A DNA stretch of 41,991 bases from Betaproteobacteria bacterium (lineage in GTDB: Bacteria; Pseudomonadota; Gammaproteobacteria; Burkholderiales; SG8-41): assembly GCA_947476215.1 (NCBI GenBank), contig CANJQI010000025.1, forward strand, positions 1 to 41,991, read 5' to 3'. How positions within the stretch are numbered: the first letter of the stretch is position 1; the number at the start of each line of letters is the position of its first letter. This document shows positions 17,864 to 26,660 of the stretch, piece by piece. Both the position numbers and the translations under genes were made by a program. Under the pieces are notes generated by a model, which saw nothing but the letters and a program-made list of their open reading frames with translations, did not search any database and was not told the DNA's origin.

Positions 17864-19998
17864 CGTTTACTCTCCTGTGCCGATTCAATGGACGCAACCA
17901 CCATCGCATCGACGGCATAAACGGCGTCCGGACATGCGATGAGCGGATTGATATCCATGCTCTCTATCGTGCCGGCATTAGCCGCCGCCAGCTGCGACAG
18001 CCGGCATAAAGTCTCGGCAAGCGCCGCGAGGTTGGCGCGCGGCCGGCCACGCGCGCCGTCCAGCACACTGAACGAACGCAGCTCACGTATCATTTTACCG
18101 GCTTGTCCGATACCGAATGGCGCGCGTCTGAACACTACGTCACTGAAAACTTCAGTAAAAATTCCGCCCAACCCGAACATGACAAACGGCCCCAGCACCG
18201 GGTCGTTCACTATGCCCGCGATGGTTTCGACACCACCAACAATTTGTCGGGCAACCAGTATGCCTTCCAGTGTGGCATGCGGCGCAGCGACCCGCGCACG
18301 CGCATGCAATTCTTGAAACCCGGCCGCGACAGCCTCCACCGAGGCGACGTTCAGCAACACGCCGCCCATTTCCGTCTTGTGCGGAATATCGCGCGAGACC
18401 ACCTTCATCACCACCGGAAAACCGATGGCGCGCGCCTGCGCAACGGCCTCCTCAACGCTGGTGACCACGGCTTCCGCAGCAACAGGTATGCCGGCGGCGC
18501 GCAACATTTTCTTGACCTCGTATTCATTCGACATTGCACGCCGCATGACAGGCATCGCCGCTTTGTCCACGGCATCCACGGGCGCAACACCCTCGCGCAC
18601 GAACTCCGCGGCCATGCTGCACTTGACCGCGGCCTGAACCGCCCGCGACGGGTCTTCGAACAAGAGGAATCCCGCGTCCTCGAAACGCCGGCGCATATTC
18701 ATCTCGCACAGCATCGACAGGATGAACAGCTTGTCGGGATACTTGCGCCGCAATGCAAACAGCGGACCTGACAATTCATCCATGAGCGCCGTGTCGTAAC
18801 CGATGAACGACATGTGAGTCACTATGATATCGGTGTCGCTGCCCTCTATCACCGCTTCGAAGCACTTCGAAACCAGCGTAATGTCGTTGACCATCTGCGC
18901 GGTCGTATCGATCGGATTGCGCGTGCCTGCAAACGGTATCATGGCGCGTATCTTGTCTTGCGCCGCCACTGGCAGCGGATCGACGATCAGGCCGCCGTCG
19001 ATCGCGGCGTCCGCCATGATCACGCCCACGCCACCCGAAGTCGAAATGATCGCGGCGCGCGCACTGGCCGGCCAGATGCCCGGCGCGCAGGCGTAAGCGG
19101 TGTCCAGCAACTCATCGACCGAGCGCACACGTATCACGCCGTGCTGACGCAAAAAGGCATCGAACAGTTCATCGCGTCCCGCCAGCACCGCGGTATGCGA
19201 GGCGACCGCCGCCACGCCTGCATCGCTGGTACCCGCCTTGAGCAGCACAACCTGCTTGCCGTTGCGGCGTGCGCAATCGAGCGCAGCCGCCAGCTTGGGC
19301 GCGTCACGGCATCCCTCGATGTATCCGGCGATCACCGCCGTATGGCTGTCCTCGGCGAGGAACAATATGCAGTCGGCGATATCGATGTCGGCTTCGTTAC
19401 CGGTGGTAATCCACATACCCAGATTGAGGCCACGGTTACAACACACGGCTGCGGAGTGCGAACCGAATGCGCCGCTTTGCGTGACAAACCCTATCGTTCC
19501 AAGTTGCGGCCAGCGCAGCTCGCGTGACGGCGAAAACGTAACGCTGATCCCTTGTGCGCCGTTTACAAAACCGAGACAGTTCGGCCCGAGTATGCGCATG
19601 CCGCTGGACCGAGCGAGCGCCGTGATCGCGGCCTGCATCTGCGCGCCCTTGCTGCCGACTTCCGAAAATCCGGACGAAAGCACCACCGCACCCTTAACGC
19701 CTTTGACAACGCAATCCTGAAGCGCGGCCAGCACACTCTCCGCAGGCACAGCAATGACCGCAAGGTCCAGATCGCCATCGATGGCCGCAACGCCGGGATA
19801 CGCACGCACGCCCTGCACAGTGTCACGCGCCGGGTTGATGGCGTAGAGCTTGCCCTTGAAACCCAGTTCCTTTAAATAGCGCAGCGGCCGGCCGCCGATC
19901 TTATTGGGATCGGAAGATGCACCGTAAACGGCGATGGAACTGGGTTCGAATACCGCCGACAAAGTGGCGCTCGGCGTTCGGGAACTGGGGATGCTCAT
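17860..19998 (-). CDS. Acyl-CoA synthetase (NDP-forming), fused alpha-beta ACD type
   Basis: A 712-residue ADP-forming acetate-CoA ligase-like enzyme that interconverts acyl-CoA + ADP + Pi with acid + CoA + ATP. The CoA-binding Rossmann domain is at about residues 15-140 (VYGASSDPNKIGGRPL, ILGPNCLGFVN). It is followed by succinyl-CoA-ligase-like domains with QSGAFG. The phospho-accepting His is H268 in ASHTAVLAG. An ATP-grasp domain follows from about residue 495 (GFPVVMKVVSRDIPHKTEMGG, FGLGGIFTEV, MDINPL). The start has no strong ribosome-binding site. It lies 70 bp after the HMG-CoA-lyase-like gene and is coupled to MmgE/PrpD. Confidence 0.91.
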   Translation of the reverse strand: MSIPSSRTPSATLSAVFEPSSIAVYGASSDPNKIGGRPLRYLKELGFKGKLYAINPARDTVQGVRAYPGVAAIDGDLDLAVIAVPAESVLAALQDCVVKGVKGAVVLSSGFSEVGSKGAQMQAAITALARSSGMRILGPNCLGFVNGAQGISVTFSPSRELRWPQLGTIGFVTQSGAFGSHSAAVCCNRGLNLGMWITTGNEADIDIADCILFLAEDSHTAVIAGYIEGCRDAPKLAAALDCARRNGKQVVLLKAGTSDAGVAAVASHTAVLAGRDELFDAFLRQHGVIRVRSVDELLDTAYACAPGIWPASARAAIISTSGGVGVIMADAAIDGGLIVDPLPVAAQDKIRAMIPFAGTRNPIDTTAQMVNDITLVSKCFEAVIEGSDTDIIVTHMSFIGYDTALMDELSGPLFALRRKYPDKLFILSMLCEMNMRRRFEDAGFLLFEDPSRAVQAAVKCSMAAEFVREGVAPVDAVDKAAMPVMRRAMSNEYEVKKMLRAAGIPVAAEAVVTSVEEAVAQARAIGFPVVMKVVSRDIPHKTEMGGVLLNVASVEAVAAGFQELHARARVAAPHATLEGILVARQIVGGVETIAGIVNDPVLGPFVMFGLGGIFTEVFSDVVFRRAPFGIGQAGKMIRELRSFSVLDGARGRPRANLAALAETLCRLSQLAAANAGTIESMDINPLIACPDAVYAVDAMVVASIESAQESKR

Positions 19999-20068
19999 GA
20001 TTCGCCTGAATATTACGATCTTGCCAACCGAACGCTCAGCGACAGCCTGCCAATGCGATGCACGCCAC

Positions 20069-21016
20069 TCACGCCGCCAGCGACTTCGGCCGCGTACCCG
20101 CCTTCATCACCTTGCCGGACAACGGGTGGCCGACAATTGTTTCCGCGAGTCGTGCACACTCGATCAATCGCTCAAGATCAATTCCCGTCGCGATGCCCAT
20201 CTCCTCGCACATGTAAACAAAGTCCTCGGTGCAGATATTACCCGGCGCGCCTTTACTCGATGCGAATGGACAACCGCCCAACCCGCCGACCGTGGTATCG
20301 AATTGATGCACACCCAGGCTCAGCGCCGCCCAGGCATTGGCAAGACCCGTGCCGCGCGTATCGTGAAGATGCGTTCCGAGCTGCAGGTTCGGCCATGTCT
20401 CACGTATCATGCCGATGACACGCTGCACCTTTTGCGGCGTGCCCATGCCCACGGTGTCCGCCAGCACCACACCGGGCAGCGGGTATCCAAACTCATCCGC
20501 CAGAGTAACGAGCTGGGTGACCATCGCCTTGACCTTCTCGGGCGCGATGTCGCCTTCATAATTGCAGCCAAAGGCAGTCATGATATAGCCCCACTCCAGC
20601 GGAATATTGCGCTCGCGGTAGAAACCCAGCCATTTGCGCTGTTCGTCTATGGTCTGGGCTATGGTGCGATTGGTGTTTCGCACGCTGAATGTTTCGGAGG
20701 CCGTAATGCGGATGACGCCGATGATATCGAGCGGCAACGCGGCGGCGCGTTCGAGGCCGCGATAGTTGAGCCACAGTCCCGTATAACGCACGCCGGGACG
20801 CCTGCGTATCAACCGCGCCACATCGTCGGCATCGGCCCAGCCGGGAACCCGTTTTGGGTCGACCAGAGCCACGCTGTCTATCTGTTTAACGCCGGATTCT
20901 GCCAGCGCTTCGATCAATTTCACCTTCTCGGTCGTCGCAATCGGTTTGACCGAGATCTGAAAGCCTTCGCGCGGACCTTCTTCATGAATATCCACGCTTT
21001 TTGGTACGTCACTCAT
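20069..21016 (-). CDS. Hydroxymethylglutaryl-CoA lyase-like protein
   Basis: A 315-residue DRE-TIM metallolyase-family protein, expected to perform a retro-Claisen cleavage of a 3-hydroxyacyl-CoA. It has HEEGPREGFQ at the N-terminus (the catalytic Arg loop), TAFGCNYEGD, ADTVGMGTP, the metal-binding HLHDTRGTGLANAW and GGLGGCPFA with the conserved loop Cys. The ATG at 21016 is used because 39 additional upstream codons are not family-like and run into the divergent promoter region. It is the first gene of the minus-strand operon with Acd, MmgE/PrpD, crotonase and Bug. Its substrate may be a homologue of HMG-CoA. Confidence 0.9.
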   Translation of the reverse strand: MSDVPKSVDIHEEGPREGFQISVKPIATTEKVKLIEALAESGVKQIDSVALVDPKRVPGWADADDVARLIRRRPGVRYTGLWLNYRGLERAAALPLDIIGVIRITASETFSVRNTNRTIAQTIDEQRKWLGFYRERNIPLEWGYIMTAFGCNYEGDIAPEKVKAMVTQLVTLADEFGYPLPGVVLADTVGMGTPQKVQRVIGMIRETWPNLQLGTHLHDTRGTGLANAWAALSLGVHQFDTTVGGLGGCPFASSKGAPGNICTEDFVYMCEEMGIATGIDLERLIECARLAETIVGHPLSGKVMKAGTRPKSLAA

Positions 21017-21135
21017 GATGCAATTCCCGTGTAAACGTCGTTTTGTGAGCGCGTCCTGAGTCAAAGCCATACACGCGCAAAGGGTAAATGAGTAGTATAT
21101 GCCTTTACATGAATCGACCGCAAAGGAGAGCAAGC

Positions 21136-21915
21136 ATGTCCGATGAAGAAGCGACCACGCAGGTGGAACTGAGCGTGGCCTCGAATATTGCCCGCATCGT
21201 TATTTCATTTCCGGAACGACGCAACCCAATAGGCACTGAAACCGCCGCGCGCCTGACGGCACGGCTGCTGGAAGCGGAATCCGACCCGCAGGCGCGGGCG
21301 ATCATTTTGACCGGTGCAGGTAACTCGTTCTCATCGGGCGGCGACTTGCGTGAATTTTTGGCGACCACCACCGCGATGCCGACCGAACACTGGCAAAGCG
21401 GAGAACCGTGGGCAGCGCTCTATCGTACACTGGCGCGTTTATCGAAACCCATCGTGTGCCGCGTGATGGGGCCGGCGCTCGCCGGCGGCTGCGGCATCGT
21501 GGCTTCCTGTGATTTTGCCATTGCATCCGAGTCCGCGACCTTCGGCACGCCGGAGGCAAAGATCGGACTTTTCCCCTTATTCATACTGCCGTCGCTGGTA
21601 CGCGCGGTGGGCCGTCGTCATGCGCTCGACTTGGCGCTGACGGGTCGCACCATAACGGCAAGCGAGGCAGCGGAAATGGGCCTCATTAACCGCGTCGTCC
21701 CTGACGCTGATCTCGACGCCGAAGTCGACAAGCTGGCGCAGCAGCTCGCCACCATAGGACCGATAACCATGAGCATGGGCAAGCGCGCGTTCAATGAAAT
21801 CGCTGAACTCGATTTCGATCACGGCATAGAAGCGGCGCGCGCGATGCGTGTGGCATTCATGGGTTCGCCGGAACTGCAGGCGGGCATCGCGAAGTTTCTG
21901 TCCAAGAGCCGGTAG
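21136..21915 (+). CDS. Enoyl-CoA hydratase/isomerase (crotonase) family
   Basis: A 259-residue crotonase with AAAGGAGAG ahead of the ATG at 21136. The oxyanion-hole segments SFSSGGDLREF and GPALAGGCG are present. The residue aligning with E144 of enoyl-CoA hydratase is Gly (GGCGIVASCD), whereas the E164 equivalent is kept in FGTPEAKIG, a pattern common in isomerase-like crotonases. It is divergent from the HMG-CoA-lyase-like operon across a 119-bp gap and probably belongs to the same pathway. It ends 50 bp before the stop of the convergent Bug gene. Confidence 0.88.
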   Translation: MSDEEATTQVELSVASNIARIVISFPERRNPIGTETAARLTARLLEAESDPQARAIILTGAGNSFSSGGDLREFLATTTAMPTEHWQSGEPWAALYRTLARLSKPIVCRVMGPALAGGCGIVASCDFAIASESATFGTPEAKIGLFPLFILPSLVRAVGRRHALDLALTGRTITASEAAEMGLINRVVPDADLDAEVDKLAQQLATIGPITMSMGKRAFNEIAELDFDHGIEAARAMRVAFMGSPELQAGIAKFLSKSR

Positions 21916-21920
21916 GAAAC

Positions 21921-21956
21921 CGCTGGTTTGTCGTAACTAGCGGCGGCAAACCGGCG
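21921..21956. terminator. Candidate bidirectional stem-loop between convergent genes
   Basis: CGCTGGTTTG (21921-21930) and CAAACCGGCG (21947-21956) form a stem with one mismatched or wobble pair and a 16-nt loop, between the crotonase and Bug stop codons. No T-run follows on either strand, so this is a weak terminator call based on position and symmetry. Confidence 0.4.
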
Positions 21957-21965
21957 CGAGCAGCT

Positions 21966-22925
21966 TCAATCGATGCGCAGATCCGCTTCCTTGACCAGCT
22001 TGCGCCACTTGGCGCTGTCATTCTTGATGTAGGCGGCGGCCTCGGCAGGGGTGCCGCCCACCGCTTCGGTGGCGTTGCTCAGAAACTTCTCTTTCACGTC
22101 CGCGGCGTTTAACACACGCTGCATCTCGTTTGCCAGCCGATCGATAACCGGCTTGGGCGTATGTGCGGGCGCCCACATACCTATCGTAGACCCCGCTTCA
22201 AAACCGGGCACACCGGATGCCGCCATCGTGGGTACATCGGGCGCCAGCACGGAAGGCTTGGTCGACCCGACCGCCAGCACCCTAAGCCTGCCGGTCGCGA
22301 CGTGCGGTATGCCCGTAGGTGCCGAACTGAATACGATCTGAACCTGGTTGGCCATCAGGGCAGCCATGGCCTGACCGCTGCCCTTGTACGCAATCCGCAG
22401 GAGATCGATGCCTGCCATGCTCTTGAACAACTCGGCCGCAAGGTGGTTGGATGCGCCGGCGCCCGCCATGCCGTAGTTGAGCGTGCCGGGACTGGCCTTG
22501 GCCACCGCGATCAACTCGCGCACGGTCTTCGCCGGGACAGACGGATGCGTAAACAGAAACAACGGCGCATTCGCGACCAGCGTAACCGGCGTCAGATCCC
22601 GCATCGGATCGAAAGTGACTTTCTGCATCAGCGGAATGATCCATACCGCGGTGCCGAGGACGAGCAGCGTATAGCCGTCCTGCCCGGCCTTGATCACGGT
22701 GTCTATGGCGAGCACGCCGGCCCGGTTCTGCACGATCACCGGCTGCCCAAGACTGGGGGTAAGCGACTGGGCAACCACGCGCGTCACGATATCGAGGTTG
22801 CTGCCGGTGTCCGTGGTGACGATACGAATCAGCTTGTGCGGATAGGGCTGGGTGTAGCCCGGCCCCGGACAAAATGTGCTCGCGCTCGCTGCGATCACGC
22901 AGACCGCCAATTTCCTGCTTAACAT
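21966..22925 (-). CDS. Bug/TctC-family substrate-binding protein
   Basis: A 319-residue binding protein. I prefer the ATG at 22925, which has GGGGG five bases upstream; the in-frame ATG at 22937 adds four residues. The signal peptide runs from MLSRKLAVCVIAAS to about GYTQ. Signatures are TTDTGSNLDIVTRV, QNRAGVLAID, THPSVPAKTV, RIAYKGSGQAMAAL, KPSVLAPDVPTM and APAHTPKPV. The glycine-rich loop is altered (TDTGSN in place of PGG), so the ligand probably differs. It follows the alpha/beta hydrolase by about 20 bp and is likely in its operon. Confidence 0.91.
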   Translation of the reverse strand: MLSRKLAVCVIAASASTFCPGPGYTQPYPHKLIRIVTTDTGSNLDIVTRVVAQSLTPSLGQPVIVQNRAGVLAIDTVIKAGQDGYTLLVLGTAVWIIPLMQKVTFDPMRDLTPVTLVANAPLFLFTHPSVPAKTVRELIAVAKASPGTLNYGMAGAGASNHLAAELFKSMAGIDLLRIAYKGSGQAMAALMANQVQIVFSSAPTGIPHVATGRLRVLAVGSTKPSVLAPDVPTMAASGVPGFEAGSTIGMWAPAHTPKPVIDRLANEMQRVLNAADVKEKFLSNATEAVGGTPAEAAAYIKNDSAKWRKLVKEADLRID

Positions 22926-22945
22926 CGCTGCCCCCATTTCAGTTT

Positions 22946-23869
22946 TTATCCATACGCACCGGCACCATGGACCATCGGAAGATGCTTATGCACGAATTTG
23001 ACGATATCGTCGAATGCCTCGAGCGAGGCAGGCAGTGTCGGATGCAACGAGGTAAATAACGGCGGTGCATCGAAATATTTCAGGATCAGATCGCCGCCCG
23101 CCTTACGATAATTCGACGCAAAACGCTCCGCCTCGTTCTGCGTGGAATTGGATTCCGGATCGTGATAGTCGTGTATCTCGTCCTGTGAACTCTGTAACCA
23201 CAGCGCCGGCGGCAGCAACACCTTCTCGCCGCGCTCCAGAATCAGCATGGGATTGGCTTCGCGCTGCGTTTCTTCGTTGCCCCAATAGTCGTCGTGACAC
23301 TCGACTAGATGCGCGGCGAAGTCCTGCGGATTCGGTTTGGCCAGTTCACGCTTGGCCATGCGATAACGGCCGAGCGGATTGATCACCGGCCACAGCGTCA
23401 CCACGCAGCCTACGGTCGCATCAACCTGGGGAGATCCCGCAGGCAACGGAATTGCGGCAAAACGCGCATCGTGTGGCTTCATCGCGCCCAGCATCACCAA
23501 CTGGCCGCCGCTGGAATTGCCCGAAATGCCGACTCTGTCGGGACGAATCTTGAAGCGTGCGGCATTGGCCTTGAGCCAGCGTATGCCATAGTTGATATCC
23601 GCCGAGGAGCATGGGAAAGGTCCGGTCTTGCCCTGGCGAAAATCCAGTGACAACACCACGACACCGCTCTTCACCAGGGCTTCATGCAGCCCCTTGCCGC
23701 GGGTGCGGTCGAATTTGGTCCAGGCGCCACCGTGCACTTCGACCATCGCCGGAAACGGCCCGTCGCCCGAGGGTTGATACCAGCGCGCAAGCAATCCATC
23801 TTTGCCATGGCGCAAATATTCGATGTCCTGCATTTCAAATTCGTAGGTTTTTCCGGTAGGTCCGCTCAT
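22946..23869 (-). CDS. Alpha/beta hydrolase (esterase/lipase family)
   Basis: A 307-residue alpha/beta-hydrolase-fold esterase. The oxyanion-hole motif HGGAW and the nucleophile elbow GNSSGG (GxSxG) are clear. Asp in QSSQDEIHD and His in TSLHPTLPAS are good candidates for the rest of the triad. There is no signal peptide, so it is cytoplasmic. The ATG at 23869 is chosen; an upstream in-frame TTG at 23899 is weaker, and AGAGAGAA precedes the ATG. It is paired with the downstream Bug gene, which suggests hydrolysis of an imported ester. No closer substrate call can be made. Confidence 0.86.
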   Translation of the reverse strand: MSGPTGKTYEFEMQDIEYLRHGKDGLLARWYQPSGDGPFPAMVEVHGGAWTKFDRTRGKGLHEALVKSGVVVLSLDFRQGKTGPFPCSSADINYGIRWLKANAARFKIRPDRVGISGNSSGGQLVMLGAMKPHDARFAAIPLPAGSPQVDATVGCVVTLWPVINPLGRYRMAKRELAKPNPQDFAAHLVECHDDYWGNEETQREANPMLILERGEKVLLPPALWLQSSQDEIHDYHDPESNSTQNEAERFASNYRKAGGDLILKYFDAPPLFTSLHPTLPASLEAFDDIVKFVHKHLPMVHGAGAYG

Positions 23870-24115
23870 TCGATATTCTCTCTGTTCAGTCAACGTCAAT
23901 CCGACGTTGGATATTCGCTACTGTTTATGCGCCCGCAACTATAGGGTTCACCGGACCCGCGGTCAATCTCACCGTGGTAAGACGATGCGCACTTTGGCTG
24001 CTTTAACCTCGCATGCCTCGGAAACTGTCAGCCTACACTCGGGAATGTCACGCGACTGCCGGTGTAAACTCCGTAACAGTGAAACTAATCATTAGAGCCT
24101 AAGGAACTCCCCGTA

Positions 24116-25084
24116 ATGGACAATGACCAACATCTGGCCCCACAAACTCTGTCAACAGCAGAACTCATCAGCAATGGCGGATTTCCCAGCCGTGGCCTGC
24201 GCATCATCGTGCCAGGAGCGCTCGGTGGCCCTGTCGACATGGGCGCGCGACTCGTGGGGGAAAAACTCGGCGAGCGATGGAACACGCCGGTGACCATGGA
24301 AAACATGAGCATGAACGTGGGCTTGCTGATTGCAGCCAGCGCCGCTCCTGACGGGCATACGCTCACCATCGCCGGAAGCTCGTACTACATCAATGCCGCG
24401 CTCTACCGCAAACTGCCGTTCGATGCGGTCCATGCTTTTGTGCCGGTGTCCCTGTTCGCGTCGGTCGCCAACGTGCTGGTGGTTCATCCGTCGCTGCCCA
24501 TAGGTTCCATGAAGGAATTGATCTCCTATGCGAGATCGCATCCGGGCGAGCTTAAATATGCGTCGAGCGGCAGCGACACGCCGCCGCATATCGCAGGCGC
24601 GATTTTCCGCCGCATGGCCGGCATCGATATAGGGCATGTACCTTATAAGGGCCACGTGGCTGCCGGCAAAGCACTAATGAAAGGCGAGGAAGTGCAGTTG
24701 ATGTTCGACGCGATACTGACCGCACGTTCGCACCTCGCCGCCGGTGAAGTCAGGAGCCTCGCGGTGACAACCGCCAAACGCGTACCCGTGTTGCCCGACG
24801 TGCCGACAATGACTGAGTGCGGTTTTGAAGGCTACAACATCAACCCCGCCATGGGCGTAGTCGCGCCCGCGGGGACGCCACCGGCGACTATCGCCCTACT
24901 TGATCGCGAAATCCAGGCCATCGCAAGCACCGAAGAAGTAAAGCGCCGGCTGCAAGAAAACGGCATGCAGCCCATGCAAAGCACGCCCGCCGAATTTGCG
25001 GTGCACATGAAGCAGGAATTTACGCGATGGGCGCGCCTGCTGGATGAAGCGGGCGTGCCTGTTCTCGACGCGCCCGGAAAATAG
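24116..25084 (+). CDS. Bug/TctC-family protein lacking a signal peptide
   Basis: A 322-residue Bug-fold protein with normal family signatures: VPGALGGPVDMGARL, ENMSMNVG, VHPSLPIGSM, HVPYKGHVAAG, AKRVPVLPDVPTM and PAGTPPATI. The N-terminus (MDNDQHLAPQTL...GFPSRG) is hydrophilic and has no hydrophobic segment. An in-frame TAA at 24086-24088 closes the frame 27 bp upstream of the ATG, and no alternative start adds a signal. AAGGAA lies 10 bases upstream. The protein is either cytoplasmic, a signal-deleted allele or exported another way. It has no operon partner and converges on CapA. Confidence 0.85.
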   Translation: MDNDQHLAPQTLSTAELISNGGFPSRGLRIIVPGALGGPVDMGARLVGEKLGERWNTPVTMENMSMNVGLLIAASAAPDGHTLTIAGSSYYINAALYRKLPFDAVHAFVPVSLFASVANVLVVHPSLPIGSMKELISYARSHPGELKYASSGSDTPPHIAGAIFRRMAGIDIGHVPYKGHVAAGKALMKGEEVQLMFDAILTARSHLAAGEVRSLAVTTAKRVPVLPDVPTMTECGFEGYNINPAMGVVAPAGTPPATIALLDREIQAIASTEEVKRRLQENGMQPMQSTPAEFAVHMKQEFTRWARLLDEAGVPVLDAPGK

Positions 25085-25177
25085 GCAAACACCATGGCCG
25101 CGCGAGAATATGCAGGACACCCATAGCCGGCTCGTGGCAAACGAGTCAGCGATTCATAGTGGAACCCAGGGACAGCC

Positions 25178-26275
25178 CTACGTCACCACGATCTCGTCGC
25201 CGTCCCGGGTCAATTTGGCGTTGAGGCCCTGGCTCTGGCAGCACCACTCCATGTAACTCAACACCTCATCGCTGCGCTTGTCGGAGCGCGGCAACACCTC
25301 GGGCTGAGCATGCTTATTGATCCACACCGGCAGGAAGGAAACCCGCTCGATCTTCTTGCCCGAAACCAGTATCTTGGCAATCATCGTCTTGCGCGAGTCC
25401 ACGGGAAAGGTATAGTCGGGATACTCGGGGTCGTCCTTGATGTTGTAGTGAGAATGGCCCATGCTGCCTTTGCGACCCGGCACATTGGGCATGACCAGGT
25501 TGCACATGCTGTAGAAGATGACCTTCCCTTTGTAGACCTCGATGCCCTTGAGGATGTGGGCATGGTGGCCGAGTATCAGGTCCGCCCCGGCATCCAGGGC
25601 AGCGTAGCCTGCTTCCTTCTGGTACATGGCGATGACGCCCGGAACGTAATGGACGCCCCAGTGCATGGATACAAATAGTATGTCTACTTGCGGCCTCAGC
25701 TTCTTGATGTCCTCGACCATGGCGGCCATGTCGTTCTTGTCGGCCTGCGTGACGATGCGCGGCGGCGTGCCGGGCTGCCAGTCAATCTGCTCGTAGAAGG
25801 TCGTAGCCCGTAACGGGGCGCAGCCCGATTTGTCGGGCTTGGCGTCATACCCTTTGGGCAGGACGGAGCAGTAAGCCAGGAATCCGATCTTGATGCCTTT
25901 ACGCTCGAAAATCACCGGTTTTCTGGCTTCCTCGATATTCTTGCCCGCGCCCACCGCGGCTATCTTGTTCTTTGCCAGCACGTCTAGAGTCTCAAAGAAG
26001 GCCGCCTCGCCACGGTCAAGATGATGGTTGCCGGCCAATGACAAAATGTCGTAGCCGGCTGCCGCGAGCGCCGAGACTCGATCCGCCGGCACCTTTCTGA
26101 CCGGGGCCATGTGCAACTGAGGCTCGCCCTTATCCGACAGCGGGGCTTCGAGCTGGCCGAAGAGGATGTCCGCCTGCTTGAGCGTGGGCAGCACCAGCTC
26201 GAACAGGTACTCCGGACTAGGCCGGTCGGGAAGGACGTCTCCGTGCGCCAGAATGGTAACTGTGTTCTCGTTCAT
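25178..26275 (-). CDS. CapA family protein (poly-gamma-glutamate/capsule synthesis type metallophosphatase fold)
   Basis: A 365-residue member of the CapA/PgsA family of calcineurin-like hydrolases. ILAHGD near the N-terminus, LAGNHHLDRG (the GNH-D motif), VSMHWGVHY and LGHHAHILKGIEVYKGKVI match the family metal-site motifs. There is no N-terminal membrane anchor, unlike the PgsA of poly-gamma-glutamate synthase, and no capBC-like genes are nearby, so a hydrolytic role in metabolite processing is as likely as capsule synthesis. The ATG at 26275 has GGAGAG upstream. The longer open frame upstream covers the TPP-enzyme remnant in another frame. Confidence 0.87.
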   Translation of the reverse strand: MNENTVTILAHGDVLPDRPSPEYLFELVLPTLKQADILFGQLEAPLSDKGEPQLHMAPVRKVPADRVSALAAAGYDILSLAGNHHLDRGEAAFFETLDVLAKNKIAAVGAGKNIEEARKPVIFERKGIKIGFLAYCSVLPKGYDAKPDKSGCAPLRATTFYEQIDWQPGTPPRIVTQADKNDMAAMVEDIKKLRPQVDILFVSMHWGVHYVPGVIAMYQKEAGYAALDAGADLILGHHAHILKGIEVYKGKVIFYSMCNLVMPNVPGRKGSMGHSHYNIKDDPEYPDYTFPVDSRKTMIAKILVSGKKIERVSFLPVWINKHAQPEVLPRSDKRSDEVLSYMEWCCQSQGLNAKLTRDGDEIVVT

Positions 26276-26393
26276 TGTTCTCTCCTCGTGTTTTCTCTTG
26301 TTTTCCATGGGTAGTGGGTAGTGGGTCGCCCGCCTGCAACGCAAGTGTATCGAGTTCCTGTATGTTCTGCAGCGCGCTTTTGTCGTCATGGGC

Positions 26394-26618
26394 GCAGGCC
26401 CCCTGCGTGCAATTGCACACGCCGACCTCACCGGTGGCCATGGCCGATCCTTTGGCCATGGTGAGAGCGCCACCTTCGTCGCGGACATCGACGATTTTCA
26501 CGGTCTAATGCTTCGCAATCTCCGACCACCATGTCATCTGACCGTCACCAAGCCGGCCGAATACCGTCCTCGTGCCTTGCTTGATAAACGCGTTCGCTAC
26601 GGCTTCATAGACTTTCAT
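26394..26618 (-). pseudogene. Remnant of a thiamine-pyrophosphate enzyme (acetolactate synthase-like) N-terminus
   Basis: From an ATG at 26618 the minus strand reads MKVYEAVANAFIKQGTRTVF, then GRLGDGQMTWWSEIAKH. An in-frame TAG follows at 26505-26507, and reading resumes in the same frame with VKIVDVRDEGGALTMAKGSA and TGEVGVCNCTQG. This is the start of the PYR domain of TPP enzymes of the acetolactate synthase family; the conserved Glu of VRDEG is visible. Family-like sequence stops after about 75 codons, so the gene has both a nonsense codon and a 3' deletion. It lies between a Bug gene and CapA on the same strand. Confidence 0.75.
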
Positions 26619-26660
26619 CAGCGCCACCTACCTGTTGATTGAACCTGGAAACTGCAGCTG

